Source: an uncultured beta proteobacterium
GTDB taxonomy: Bacteria > Pseudomonadota > Gammaproteobacteria > Burkholderiales > Burkholderiaceae_C
Assembly (NCBI GenBank): GCA_903845935.1
Contig: CAIMZI010000058.1
Coordinates: 1 to 58,797 of the forward strand
Reading direction: 5' to 3'
Length of the DNA stretch: 58,797 bases
Shown here piece after piece: positions 33,476 through 42,603 of the stretch. The translations under genes and the position numbers were made by a program. The notes below the pieces were generated by a model, which was not told where the DNA came from, did no database searches, and saw only the letters and a program-made list of their open reading frames with translations. Position 1 is the stretch's first letter, and every line of letters starts with the position of its first letter.

Positions 33476-35192
33476 AATGTCCTGCGACCTGCTGGTGATC
33501 GGCTCCGGTGCCGGTGGTCTGTCTGCAGCGGTGACCGCTGCGCATCTGGGCCTGAAGGTGATAGTCGCCGAGAAGGAAGCGCAATACGGCGGCACCACCG
33601 CCTGGTCGGGTGGCTGGATGTGGCTACCGCGCAACCCCATGGCCACCGAAGCCGGTATTGTGGAAGACCTTGCCACGCCGCTTGCCTACCTGCGTCATGA
33701 GTTGGGTGCGCAGTTTGACGAGGCACGGGCCCTGGCTTTTTTGAACGCCGCACCGAAGATGGTAGATTTCTTCCGGCAGAACACCGCCCTGCAGTTCATA
33801 GACGGCAATGGCATTCCCGACTTCCATGGCAACACGCCGGACTCCGCTTTAGGCGGGCGCTCGATCTGCGCGGCACCCTTTGATGGCCGCCGCTTGGGCG
33901 CGCAGATCGCCGCACTCAAACCGCCACTGACCGAGACCACGCTATGGGGCATGGGCATTGCCTCCGGTGCCGAGCTGCGGCACTTTCTGAATGCCACGCG
34001 CAAGCTGGCGTCCTTCTGGCATGTGAGCAAGTTGGTGCTGGCCTATGCACGCGACTGCCTGATGCATGGGCGCGGCATGCGCCTGGTCAATGGCAATGCG
34101 CTGGTGGCAGCGCTGGCCGCTTCGGCGTTCGAGAAGGGCGTGGAGATTCGCACCCACAGCCCGGCCAAGAAACTCATCATGAAACACGGCCGCGTGGCGG
34201 GTGCCATGCTGGGTAGTGCTGCTGGCGACGTGATCGTGCACGCCCGCTGCGGTGTGCTGCTGGCCTGTGGCGGCTTCCCCCACGACACCGAGCGCAAAAA
34301 GGCCTTGCTGCCGCACGCGCCCAGCGGCCAGGAGCATTGGTCGGCTGCCTCGCGCGGCAACACCGGCGACGGCCTGCGCCTGGGCGAAGCCGCTGGTGGT
34401 GTGGTGGCCACCGATCTGGTGCAGGCGGCTGCGCTGGCTCCCGTGTCGCTGGTGCCGCAAAAGGATGGCAGCTTCACGCATTTCCCGCACCTGATCGAGC
34501 GCGCCAAGCCCGGCCTGATCGCAGTCACGGCACAAGGCGAACGCTTTTGCAACGAGGCCGACTCCTACCACGACTTCATGCAGAGCCTGCTGCGCGCTAC
34601 CGTGCCCGGCCAGAGCGTGCAAGCCTGGCTGGTCTGCGACCATACCTTTATCCGCCGCTACGGCCTGGGAGCCGTCAAGCCCCGGCCCATGCCGCTATCA
34701 CCCATGCTGAGCGCTGGCTATCTGAAGTGCGGCAACAGCCTGGCGGAGTTGGCCCGGGCGTGCGGCATCGGCGCGCAGGGTCTGGAGAAAACCGTGCAGC
34801 GCTTCAACTCCATGGCAAAAGCCGGTGTGGACGAAGACTTTGCCAAGGGACAGACGCCCTACAACCGCATACAGGGCGACGCGGCGCTGGCGCAGGCCAC
34901 CGGTATGGCCAATCCCTGCATGGCGCCCATTCAGCAAGGCCCTTTTTACGCCGTGCGTGTGGTGGCCGGCAGCCTGGGCACCTTTGCCGGCCTGCGCGCC
35001 AATGCCAGTGCCCAGGTGCTGGACGCGCAAGGCCAAGCCATTGCTGGCCTGTATGCCGGTGGCAACGACATGAACAGCCTGATGGGCGGCAACTACCCCA
35101 GCGGCGGCATCACCCTCGGGCCGGCCATGAGCTTCGGCTATATCGCCGCCCACCACGCCGCTGGAGTAAGGCTCCCCCCCAAGGTGGCCTGA
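33465..35192 (+). CDS. FAD-dependent dehydrogenase, paralogue of the 28949-30673 enzyme
   Basis: About 575 residues of the FAD_binding_2 family. Rossmann motif LLVIGSGAGGLSAAVTAAHLG, then IVAEKEAQYGGTTAWSGGWMWLP, and a C-terminal GLYAGGNDMNSLMGGNYPSG with ITLGPAMSFGY. It resembles the leftward paralogue across its length. The start is uncertain: ATGs at 33444, 33465 and 33477 all fit, and none has a strong ribosome site; I chose 33465, which overlaps the IclR stop. Two such enzymes in one regulon suggest successive desaturations or two ring isomers, but this is inference. Confidence 0.87.
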   Translation: MHPEMSCDLLVIGSGAGGLSAAVTAAHLGLKVIVAEKEAQYGGTTAWSGGWMWLPRNPMATEAGIVEDLATPLAYLRHELGAQFDEARALAFLNAAPKMVDFFRQNTALQFIDGNGIPDFHGNTPDSALGGRSICAAPFDGRRLGAQIAALKPPLTETTLWGMGIASGAELRHFLNATRKLASFWHVSKLVLAYARDCLMHGRGMRLVNGNALVAALAASAFEKGVEIRTHSPAKKLIMKHGRVAGAMLGSAAGDVIVHARCGVLLACGGFPHDTERKKALLPHAPSGQEHWSAASRGNTGDGLRLGEAAGGVVATDLVQAAALAPVSLVPQKDGSFTHFPHLIERAKPGLIAVTAQGERFCNEADSYHDFMQSLLRATVPGQSVQAWLVCDHTFIRRYGLGAVKPRPMPLSPMLSAGYLKCGNSLAELARACGIGAQGLEKTVQRFNSMAKAGVDEDFAKGQTPYNRIQGDAALAQATGMANPCMAPIQQGPFYAVRVVAGSLGTFAGLRANASAQVLDAQGQAIAGLYAGGNDMNSLMGGNYPSGGITLGPAMSFGYIAAHHAAGVRLPPKVA

Positions 35193-35245
35193 ACTCCCCC
35201 TCGCAATCTGCGCATCCTGTTTTTCACCACTTCCCAAGGAACCCC

Positions 35246-35872
35246 ATGTACTACGAACTCGCCACCATGACCCTGCCGTTTGGCACAGCCGGCAGCGCCG
35301 CCACCAATGTGCAGGCCTATGCCACCGACACGCAAGCCCAGGGTGAGTTGCTGGGCTGCTGGTTTACCGACATTGGCGTCTTGAACCAGATGATTGTGTT
35401 GCGCGGCTTTGCCGATCTGGCCACCCTGCAAGCCGAACGCGAGCGCACGCAAAAAAGTGCGAGCCCCTTTGGCTGCGGCGAAATTTTCCAAACCCTGGAG
35501 CAGCACAGCTACAAGGGTTTTCCCTGGATGAAGCCGGTGCGCCCCAGTTCCGAGACCGGTATCACCGGCCCGGTCTATGAAATCCGCACCTACGGCATCA
35601 AGACCGGCGGCGTGCAGGCCACCATCGATTTGTGGGAGCAATACGTGCCCGCGCGTGCGGCGCTTTCGCCCTGCACCGTGGCCATGGTGGCGCTGGACGG
35701 CCCGCTGCGGTTTACCAATATCTGGTCCTACCCGACGCTGGACGCACGCTCAAAAGCCCGCGCCGATGCGGTGGCCCAAGGCATCTGGCCACCCAAGGGC
35801 GGACCGGCGCATCTCACGACCCACATGGTGTCGACGATTGCCATGCCCACCGCCGTCTCTCCTTTGAAGTAA
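35246..35872 (+). CDS. NIPSNAP family protein
   Basis: A 208-residue cytoplasmic protein with two ferredoxin-like (dimeric alpha-beta barrel) repeats of the NIPSNAP type: YYELATMTLPFGTAGSAATN with GCWFTDIGVLNQMIVLRGF, and YEIRTYGIKTGGVQATIDLW with FTNIWSYPTLDARSKARADA. A good AGGA ribosome site lies 7 bp before the ATG. The biochemical role of bacterial NIPSNAP proteins is poorly defined; they often sit in catabolic operons and may act as small isomerases or monooxygenase-like proteins. Its place between the FAD enzyme and the TIM-barrel gene suggests a role in the same pathway. Confidence 0.85.
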   Translation: MYYELATMTLPFGTAGSAATNVQAYATDTQAQGELLGCWFTDIGVLNQMIVLRGFADLATLQAERERTQKSASPFGCGEIFQTLEQHSYKGFPWMKPVRPSSETGITGPVYEIRTYGIKTGGVQATIDLWEQYVPARAALSPCTVAMVALDGPLRFTNIWSYPTLDARSKARADAVAQGIWPPKGGPAHLTTHMVSTIAMPTAVSPLK

Positions 35873-35881
35873 TCGCCAGCC

Positions 35882-36712
35882 ATGTCGCGCAGCTACTCAC
35901 TCGCCTACCTGACGTCCCACCGCTGCACGCCGCCCGAGGCGGTGCGCGTCGCGGCGGCCAACGGCTATGCCTTTGTCGGTCTGCGCCTGTGGCCCAATGC
36001 GCCGGGGGCGCCGCAGCAGCAATTACTGGGCAGACTCGAGGTGCTGCGCGAAACCCTGGCAGCACAACGCGACACCGGTGTCGGCGTGTTTGATCTGGAA
36101 ATCATCCGCATCGGTGAGCAGTTTGACCCGCATACCTGGGATGCACTGTATGACGCCGGTGCCGCGCTCAAGGCAAAGGCGATTCTGGTTGCCGGTGATG
36201 ACACCGATGAGGCGCGCCTGGCCGCCAACTACGCACGCCTGTGCGAGGTGATGCAACCCTATGGAATGACGGCCGATCTTGAATTCATGCCCTGGACGGC
36301 GGTGCCCGATGCGAAGTCGGCGCTACGCATCATCACCATGGCCGGCAAGCCAGCCAACGCCGGCATTCTGGTGGACGCGCTGCACTTCGGGCGCTCGCAC
36401 ACCACGCTGGAGGACATACGTGCCATCCCGCGCGAGCTGCTGCATTACGCGCAGATTTGCGATGCCGAGGCCGGCCTGCACTTCACGACCGAGCAGATGA
36501 TCCACAGCGCGCGCTGCGAACGCCTGCTACCGGGCGACGGCACGATAGCTGTGCAAGCACTGTTTGACGCCCTGCCCGCCGACCTGACTATCAGCGTGGA
36601 GGTGGTGAACTTTGCACGCGAGGCGAATGCCAAGCCCAGCGAATGGGCCGCCCTCTGCCTGGCCGCCAGCCGCTCCTATGTCGAGCCAAGACAGGCAGGC
36701 GCGCCGGGCTGA
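35882..36712 (+). CDS. Sugar phosphate isomerase/epimerase-like TIM-barrel protein
   Basis: A 276-residue protein of the xylose-isomerase-like TIM-barrel (AP endonuclease 2) superfamily. Likely metal ligands are in ADLEFMPW (Glu), ILVDALHFGRS (Asp, His), QICDAEAG and ISVEVVN (Glu). This superfamily includes inosose dehydratases, hydroxypyruvate isomerase and 3-dehydroshikimate dehydratase. The neighbouring AroE-like gene makes a dehydratase acting on a ring keto-acid attractive, but I cannot assign one. It lies 9 bp after the NIPSNAP gene and ends 3 bp before the convergent diguanylate cyclase. Confidence 0.85.
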   Translation: MSRSYSLAYLTSHRCTPPEAVRVAAANGYAFVGLRLWPNAPGAPQQQLLGRLEVLRETLAAQRDTGVGVFDLEIIRIGEQFDPHTWDALYDAGAALKAKAILVAGDDTDEARLAANYARLCEVMQPYGMTADLEFMPWTAVPDAKSALRIITMAGKPANAGILVDALHFGRSHTTLEDIRAIPRELLHYAQICDAEAGLHFTTEQMIHSARCERLLPGDGTIAVQALFDALPADLTISVEVVNFAREANAKPSEWAALCLAASRSYVEPRQAGAPG

Positions 36713-36715
36713 GGA

Positions 36716-37891
36716 CTATTTTTTTAACTGCGCGTCCAAGGCCAAGCGCACAGAGGATTCGGGCGCCACATGCACCCGGTTGCGCCCACCCCATTTGGCG
36801 TAATACAGCGCCCCATCGGCCGCGCGCAGCAACTGTTCGGCGCTGGCGTAGTTTGAGGCCGCCATCACCGCCAGGCCAGCGCTGATGGTCACCACTTTCC
36901 TGTCAGACTGCAAATGCGGCATGGCCGCGTCCTCGATCTTCTGGCGCAGCTCCTCGACCATGCGCAGCGCCTCCACACCATCGGTATCCGGCAACACCAG
37001 TGAAAACTCTTCGCCACCATAGCGTGCGGCCAGGTCGCCAGGGCGCTTGGCACTGGCCTGCAGCGCCTGGGCCACGACCTTGAGGCATTCGTCGCCGGCC
37101 TGGTGTCCGTAGCAGTCGTTGTACTTCTTGAAATGGTCGATATCCAGCATGATCAAGGCCAGCGGCTTGGCTTCGCGCTTGCAGCGCGCCAGCTCCCGCT
37201 CCAGAGTGCTGTCCAGAAAACGCCGGTTAAACAGCGTGGTTAAGCCGTCCTGATTGGCCTGCTCCAGCAGCCCTTTTCGCAAGGCCTCAATTTCTTCCAG
37301 ACTGGTGTGCAGCGTTGCGTTGGCATCCAGCAATTCACGCTCCCTGGCGCGCAGTTGCTCGCGGATCAGGCGCAGCTGCACATTGCGGGCAAAGGTGATA
37401 TTGCCCACGGCCAGCACATAGGCAACCAGCCCCAGCATGCACAACAAGGAAGCGGGCCAGTCGGTATGGGGTTCAAAATGAAAACCGCCCACGCCAACCC
37501 CGAGCAAGGCGCCCGCAGCCAGCGCCAGCAGGGTGGAGCCGGTGCTGCGCCAACTCTTGTTGGCGGCCGAGTTGCTCAGCACGCCCAAGGCCACCGAAAA
37601 AGTCAGCCAGTCCGAAAATTTCACCGTGGCAATGTATGCGCCCAGCAGCAGCGAATCCAGCAGCAACGCGCGCACCACCGCCGCTGGGGACGCTGCGGAC
37701 CGGCGCACCCACCAGAATTCAAGCTGGGGATAGACCAACAACAGACCGACCAGATAGGCCCAGGCGCCAGGGCCATAGGCCTTGCCCGCGATGTGCAGGC
37801 AAGTGGCGATAAAGACGGTCGCAAACGACGCCACGCGCATGACATAGTGCGTGCGTATCAGCCAACGGGCGCCCTTCGACAAATCAGCCAT
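36716..37891 (-). CDS. MASE2-type membrane diguanylate cyclase
   Basis: A 391-residue cyclase that makes cyclic-di-GMP from two GTP. The N-terminal half (about 15-165) has several membrane segments (ASFATVFIATCLHIAG, YLVGLLLVYPQLEFWWVR, LLALAAGALLGVGVG) and resembles MASE2. A coiled segment of about 170-212 precedes the GGDEF domain (215-380), with LDIDHFKKYNDCYGHQAGD, active-site YGGEEF (292-296), and an RxxD inhibitory site (Arg283, Asp286) five residues before it. Active and product-inhibited enzyme expected. The true start is the ATG of MADLSKG; an in-frame TTG lies two codons upstream. Confidence 0.93.
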   Translation of the reverse strand: MADLSKGARWLIRTHYVMRVASFATVFIATCLHIAGKAYGPGAWAYLVGLLLVYPQLEFWWVRRSAASPAAVVRALLLDSLLLGAYIATVKFSDWLTFSVALGVLSNSAANKSWRSTGSTLLALAAGALLGVGVGGFHFEPHTDWPASLLCMLGLVAYVLAVGNITFARNVQLRLIREQLRARERELLDANATLHTSLEEIEALRKGLLEQANQDGLTTLFNRRFLDSTLERELARCKREAKPLALIMLDIDHFKKYNDCYGHQAGDECLKVVAQALQASAKRPGDLAARYGGEEFSLVLPDTDGVEALRMVEELRQKIEDAAMPHLQSDRKVVTISAGLAVMAASNYASAEQLLRAADGALYYAKWGGRNRVHVAPESSVRLALDAQLKK

Positions 37892-38014
37892 GGCCAAAAA
37901 GATTCATGATGCACCGACTCCCTTCGCTGTATGTATTTGCGTTAGAGCGACATGGTACACAACATGAACCCTGCGAAAATCCAGATCGATTGCGCCATCT
38001 CCGAGCGCAGCCTT

Positions 38015-38902
38015 TTACTTGGTGTAGTAGCCCACGCCCAGCAACACATCGCCCACCCGCTGAACCAGCGTGTGCTTGGTTTCCACCGCATTGGTGGCCG
38101 GGTTGCGCCACACATATTCAACCTTGCCCGAACCTTGGGTCTTGGCAACCTGGATCATGTCTTCAAACAGAGAATTTCCGGCCGCATCCTTCAGCCCCCG
38201 CACGTCCATGCCATTGAGTTGGGGAGAGGCACCCGAGGCACGGTATTTTCCGTCCTCAAGACCGATCACAAACACATACAGGTCGTCGTAGATGAAGCCG
38301 CTCTGGGCATTGTTGAAGGCGGCAAAGGCGGTATCCGGCCCGGCATTTTTCACATAGGCCACGGCGCGGTCCAGCAGCGAAAGGGCATCGGCCTGGGTGG
38401 CACGTGGCGTGTAGTAGCCAATGCTGACGATGTAGTTGTCCACCTTGCTGTAGAGGCTGGCCTTGAGCTCGACGCTGTTGTGTTCGTTGAGCAGGCGGTA
38501 CTCGATGGCGCCCACCGGCGTTTTCTCTGCCAACGCCAGCAGGTCGCGGATCAGGGGCTTGCCCGCCGCATCGCGCATGTCCAGGGCGTTCTGCCCGGTG
38601 GCGGCCAGCTGCGTGCCACCATTGGCCAGCATGGTGCCATCGGTGCCCACCACAAATACGTAATAGGGCGGATAAATGAAGCTGCCCTTGGGATCATTGA
38701 AAGCGGTGAACGCCTTTTGCGCTCCGTTGTGCTTGAGGAAGGCCACGGCGGCATCCCGCAGCTCGACGGCGCGACTGGCCTTGGCACGCTCAATCGAGCC
38801 CACGTGCTGTGGATTGGTGGCATCGAGTGCAAATACCTGGGGTGCTGCCACAAGGCCCGCAGCAAGAATCAGGCTGGCTATACCGGAACGCAAAAAACGC
38901 AT
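38015..38902 (-). CDS. Secreted protein with two Cache domains
   Basis: A 295-residue exported protein. The signal peptide is MRFLRSGIASLILAAGLVAA with cleavage after VFA near residue 26. The mature part holds two similar Cache-type units: first about 45-165 (AVAFLKHNGAQKAFTAFNDP, SFIYPPYYVFVVGTDGTMLA), second about 175-293 (AVAYVKNAGPDTAFAAFNNA, GFIYDDLYVFVIGLEDGKYR). Both end in a V/I-GYYT motif (SIGYYTPRA; GVGYYTK). It has no transmembrane or signalling domain, so it is probably a periplasmic ligand-binding or accessory protein. The gene is divergent from the thioesterase across 171 bp that hold only a small TGCAT/ATGCA palindrome (38956-38968). Confidence 0.85.
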   Translation of the reverse strand: MRFLRSGIASLILAAGLVAAPQVFALDATNPQHVGSIERAKASRAVELRDAAVAFLKHNGAQKAFTAFNDPKGSFIYPPYYVFVVGTDGTMLANGGTQLAATGQNALDMRDAAGKPLIRDLLALAEKTPVGAIEYRLLNEHNSVELKASLYSKVDNYIVSIGYYTPRATQADALSLLDRAVAYVKNAGPDTAFAAFNNAQSGFIYDDLYVFVIGLEDGKYRASGASPQLNGMDVRGLKDAAGNSLFEDMIQVAKTQGSGKVEYVWRNPATNAVETKHTLVQRVGDVLLGVGYYTK

Positions 38903-39073
38903 AAGAAGTCCTCTTTATGAATGAATGGCCCAAGACTAGGGGCTGCGCTGCCTGCTGCATATGATGCAAGTCAAATTGAATGCCCTTGTTCTCAAATTGC
39001 GAATCGTTGGTCTCAGAAAGTGCTGAGCCCATGAAACACTTACCCTACTCACTTTTCAGAGTTTCATTGAGAC

Positions 39074-39589
39074 ATGACTTCACAGCAATGCAGCGTCGGT
39101 GCGCAGCCCCTCACCAGCTGGAGCGGAGCCGTGGCGCCCGAATGGGTGGACTACAACGGCCACCTGAACGACGCCTTTTACATGGTGATCTTCAGCTACG
39201 CCACCGATGGCCTGATGGCGCAGGTCGGCCTGGATCCGGCGGGCCGCGCAGCCACCGGCCACACCATGTTCACGCTGGAGGTGCACCTGAACTATGTGCA
39301 GGAGGTGCACGAGGGCGTGGCCGTGGAGGTGCGCACCCAGATCCTGGGCGTGGATACCAAGCGCGTGCACCTGTTTCACACCCTGCACCGGCAGATGGAC
39401 GGCAGGCTGCTGGCCACCAACGAACAGATGCTGTCCAACATCGACGTGTCCAACCCAAGCACCGGCCCACGCACTGCGCCGTTTTTACCTGCTGTTGCTG
39501 GATTGTTGCTGCCACTGGCGCAGGCCCACGCCGACCTGCCCCGCCCCGCCAACGCCGGGCGCAGCATTGCCCTGCCCAAGCTTGTGTAA
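39074..39589 (+). CDS. Hotdog-fold thioesterase family protein
   Basis: A 171-residue acyl-CoA thioesterase-like protein. The N-terminal WSGAVAPEWVDYNGHLNDAF is the hotdog active-site segment (D-x-N-GH-x-N), followed by HTMFTLEVHLNYVQEVHEGV and VDTKRVHLFHTLHR. A closely similar motif occurs in thioesterases of carnitine or betaine catabolism, but no other genes of that pathway are present, so the substrate is open. Cytoplasmic. The following DUF1223 gene starts 51 bp later. Confidence 0.85.
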   Translation: MTSQQCSVGAQPLTSWSGAVAPEWVDYNGHLNDAFYMVIFSYATDGLMAQVGLDPAGRAATGHTMFTLEVHLNYVQEVHEGVAVEVRTQILGVDTKRVHLFHTLHRQMDGRLLATNEQMLSNIDVSNPSTGPRTAPFLPAVAGLLLPLAQAHADLPRPANAGRSIALPKLV

Positions 39590-39640
39590 GAGTTGCTTGC
39601 TACAGGCGACTAAGGTATACCCGCAACGAAACCTTCCGCA

Positions 39641-40387
39641 ATGCCCCAGCACCAAACACCACACTTTCAAAGCATCCTGAAACGTGGGCTTGCCTTGACC
39701 CTTTGCACCCTGCGGGTCGCAGCGCTGGCGGCGGGAGCGGCATGCGAAGCCAGTTCCGGCGCGGCACTGACACCGGTGATTGAGCTCTACACCTCGGAGG
39801 GTTGCAGTTCCTGCCCACCGGCCGATCAATGGCTCTCGGGCCTCAAGGGCAAACCGGTGGTGGCTCAGGCATTTCATGTCGCGTATTGGGACTACATAGG
39901 CTGGAAGGATCGCTTTGCCCAGCCGGTGTTTTCGAGTCGACAGAAAGACCTGGCGGTACAGAACCACTTGAGCGGTATCTACACGCCGCAACTGCTGCGC
40001 AATGGACGCGATTGGCATGACTACAAGCAGGTGACCGAGCCCCAGCTACCGGCCAGGGCCCGCATCACGGTGCAACGCGTGGGCGACACCGACGCCTTTG
40101 AAGCCAGGGTCGAACCGATGGATAGCCACGCGCAGTGGACCGCCTACTGGACCGTCACCGAAGACGCCCACAGCTCACGCGTCAAGGCCGGTGAAAACGC
40201 CGGTGAATTTTTAAAGCACGACTTTGTGGTGCGGCAGTACACGCCGGTGGGCCCCTACCAGGGTGCGCAGTCGCTGCAGTTTTATGCCCTGGCAGCCCAG
40301 CCGGAGCATACGCGCCGCATCAATCTGGTGGTTCAGGACCGGCAAAGCAACGATCCATGGCAGGCCTTGAGCCTGAGCTGCCTGTGA
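39641..40387 (+). CDS. Secreted DUF1223 (thioredoxin-like) protein
   Basis: A 248-residue exported protein. The N-terminus is basic, then has a hydrophobic stretch ending AALAAGAACEA (about residue 33), fitting a signal peptide. The DUF1223 hallmark is VIELYTSEGCSSCPPADQWL, a thioredoxin-fold start with a Cys-x-x-Cys pair, followed by FHVAYWDYIGWKDRFAQP and the C-terminal HDFVVRQYTPVGPYQG. Function is not established; a redox role is possible. The next gene probably begins with a GTG overlapping its stop (GTGA). Confidence 0.86.
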   Translation: MPQHQTPHFQSILKRGLALTLCTLRVAALAAGAACEASSGAALTPVIELYTSEGCSSCPPADQWLSGLKGKPVVAQAFHVAYWDYIGWKDRFAQPVFSSRQKDLAVQNHLSGIYTPQLLRNGRDWHDYKQVTEPQLPARARITVQRVGDTDAFEARVEPMDSHAQWTAYWTVTEDAHSSRVKAGENAGEFLKHDFVVRQYTPVGPYQGAQSLQFYALAAQPEHTRRINLVVQDRQSNDPWQALSLSCL

Positions 40388-40950
40388 AGGCATGGCGCTA
40401 CGGGCGGCTGCTGGCGTTGCTGCTCTTGGTGCTGGCACTGGTGCTGCTGGAGCGCGCCACCGGGCTGCGCGAGCACCTCAATCTGCAGTATCTGCAGCAG
40501 CAATTGCATGGGCACCCGGTCAGTGGCCTGGCCCTTTTTGTGGTGTTGTTCGCCGTGGCCAATATGCTGCACCTGCCGGGCTGGATCTTTCTGGCCGCTG
40601 CCGTCTACGCCTTTGGCCGACTGGATGGCGGCCTGCTGACCTACGTGGCGGCCAGCATTTCCTGCGTCACCACCTTCGTCACAATTCGCCTCATAGGCGG
40701 CGATGTCTCTGCGTCCCTGAACCGCCCCCTGGTCCTGCGCCTGCTGGCACAGTTGCATGCCCACCCGGTACGCAATGTGGTGATACTGCGCACCCTGTTC
40801 CAGACCCTGCCTACACTCAACTACGCACTGGCCCTCTCCGGCCTGCGCCTGCGAGACTATGTGGCGGGAACGCTGCTGGGCCTGCCGCTGCCGATTGCGG
40901 TGTACTGCGTGTTCTTTGAGCTCCTGATCACCGCGGCGCACAAGCTGTAG
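40384..40950 (+). CDS. VTT/SNARE-associated domain membrane protein (TVP38/TMEM64 type)
   Basis: A 188-residue inner-membrane protein with about five hydrophobic segments: LLALLLLVLALVLLERATG at the N-terminus, then LALFVVLFAVANMLHLPGWI, the GxxxG-like VYAFGRLDGGLLTYVAASIS, and NVVILRTLFQTLPTLNYALA. This matches the VTT fold, related to DedA proteins implicated in lipid scrambling. I favour the GTG at 40384 overlapping the DUF1223 stop; an ATG at 40357 would add nine residues and overlap by 31 bp. It is the last ordinary gene before the Wadjet operon. Confidence 0.85.
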   Translation: MKAWRYGRLLALLLLVLALVLLERATGLREHLNLQYLQQQLHGHPVSGLALFVVLFAVANMLHLPGWIFLAAAVYAFGRLDGGLLTYVAASISCVTTFVTIRLIGGDVSASLNRPLVLRLLAQLHAHPVRNVVILRTLFQTLPTLNYALALSGLRLRDYVAGTLLGLPLPIAVYCVFFELLITAAHKL

Positions 40951-41025
40951 GGCAGGGGCGCAGTACCAGGCATTGCCCAAGTCATGCGCTAGGTGGGCGC
41001 ATACAGAGCTCGCACTGCGGTTACC

Positions 41026-42603
41026 ATGGACCAAACCCTGAGAGTGCCAATAAGCCACCTGGAGAGCCCCTTGCCAAGCCCCGCCGAACTGTTTCGCCAC
41101 CTGAGCGCCGAAAAGTCCGCCTTTTACCGCTGCATCATGAATGTATTTGCCGCGGCCAAGCGCCAGTACCGCCTGCAACTGCGCCCGGACGAGGTGCTGG
41201 CCGAGGCCAGCTGGCCGCAAGAGTCGCCGCGCATAGAAGAGGTGAACGCGGCCCTGGCCCAGCTGGCCGAGTGGGGCAATCTGGAGTCGCAGCCCGACAC
41301 GGCGCGCGTCTCGTCGCTCAGCGACTTTTACCGCGCACGTTTTTTATACCGCCTGTCGCACGAAGGCGAGGCGGTCGAGGCGGCCTTGCTGGTGTTCTTC
41401 CAGACCCTGCAGCGGCGCGCCGAGTTGCAGACCGTGGCACTGGAGGACATCGCCAGCCGCCTGCAGGCCTTGCGCCAGTTGCTGGACGCGGACGGCGCAG
41501 AGGCAGACGACGCATGGGATGTGGCCAAGGCCCACCAGATCCTGCGCGACCTGGTGGCCGTGTTTACCGACCTGGCAGAAAACGCGCAGGCCTTTATGGC
41601 CGGTGTGGCGCGCAGCCTGGAGCTACAGCAAGCGCAGGCCCACACCGTCATTGCCTACAAGCGTCGCTTGATCGATTACCTGGACCGCTTTTTGGGCGAC
41701 CTGGTGCGCCGCTCCGACTCCATCGCCCAGCTCATCACGCAGCTGGCGCCGCGCATGGACGAGGTGTTCCTGCAGATCGCCGAGCGCGAGGCGCGCGACG
41801 CCGCACCCGGCGATGAACAGGACCAGAGCGACGAGCGCCTGCGCCGCTGGCAGGCCTGGCGCGAACGCTGGCGCGGCCTGCGTGGCTGGTTCCTGCCGAC
41901 CGGTGCCGAGCCGCCCCAGGCCGAACTGCTGCGCGCCAGGGCCCGCGCCGCCATTCCGCAACTGTTGGGCGCGATTGCCACCTTGAATGAGCGCCGCAGC
42001 GGGCGCAGTGATCGCTCGGCCGACCTGCGCACGCTAGCCAGCTGGTTTGCCGCCTGCGACAGCGAAAGCCAGGCCCACCGTCTGGCACGCGCCGCCTTTG
42101 CGCTGCAACCAAGCAGGCATTTTTCGCTCAACGTACAGGACGAGGATGACATCCCGGCCAGCACGCCCTGGGCCGATGCGCCTGCACTGCAAATCAACCC
42201 GCGTCTGCGCGAATATGGCGAGGCCGCACCGCGCGGCGCGCTGGCAAGGGTGCGCGATCGCAGCGCCGAGCGCGCCGTCATGGCCCAGGCGCTGGGCGAG
42301 GAATCGCGCCAGGTGGAGGCGGCAAGGCAACGCCTGGCCACCGGCAAGCCACTGCGTCTATCGGAACTGGGCGAGCTCGACAGCCATGGCTTTGGCCTGT
42401 TCCTGAGCCTGCTCGGTGAGGCCCTGGCCGAGCAGGCCAACCCGGACCAGGCGGTGGAGCGCCAGACCGGCGACGGCCTTTTGAGCATCCGCATGGAGCC
42501 GCTGGACGCCAGCAGCAGGGCGCATATCCACACCCCGAGCGGAACCTTTTCCGGGCGCGACCATTGGTTGACCATTGCACTGACGCAGGAGGCAGGTCAA
42601 TGA
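41026..42603 (+). CDS. jetA: Wadjet type II JetA (DUF2397/TIGR02677 family)
   Basis: A 525-residue protein of the TIGR02677 family, the kleisin-like subunit of the type II Wadjet complex that recognises and cuts circular plasmid DNA. Visible: ELFRHLSAEKSAFYRCIMNV and EVLAEASWPQES at the N-terminus, TARVSSLSDFYRARFLYRLS in the winged-helix region, a helical middle (about 150-260), and a C-terminal LRLSELGELDSHGFGLFLSL. I use the ATG giving MDQTLRVPISH. The family order JetA-B-C-D is complete and makes the call secure. Its TGA overlaps the ATG of the first mini-ORF. Confidence 0.92.
   Translation: MDQTLRVPISHLESPLPSPAELFRHLSAEKSAFYRCIMNVFAAAKRQYRLQLRPDEVLAEASWPQESPRIEEVNAALAQLAEWGNLESQPDTARVSSLSDFYRARFLYRLSHEGEAVEAALLVFFQTLQRRAELQTVALEDIASRLQALRQLLDADGAEADDAWDVAKAHQILRDLVAVFTDLAENAQAFMAGVARSLELQQAQAHTVIAYKRRLIDYLDRFLGDLVRRSDSIAQLITQLAPRMDEVFLQIAEREARDAAPGDEQDQSDERLRRWQAWRERWRGLRGWFLPTGAEPPQAELLRARARAAIPQLLGAIATLNERRSGRSDRSADLRTLASWFAACDSESQAHRLARAAFALQPSRHFSLNVQDEDDIPASTPWADAPALQINPRLREYGEAAPRGALARVRDRSAERAVMAQALGEESRQVEAARQRLATGKPLRLSELGELDSHGFGLFLSLLGEALAEQANPDQAVERQTGDGLLSIRMEPLDASSRAHIHTPSGTFSGRDHWLTIALTQEAGQ

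Noticed and set aside
37892..38014. Possible small RNA or promoter region between the cyclase and Cache genes
   Set aside because: No stem-loop with T run and no convincing promoter could be seen.
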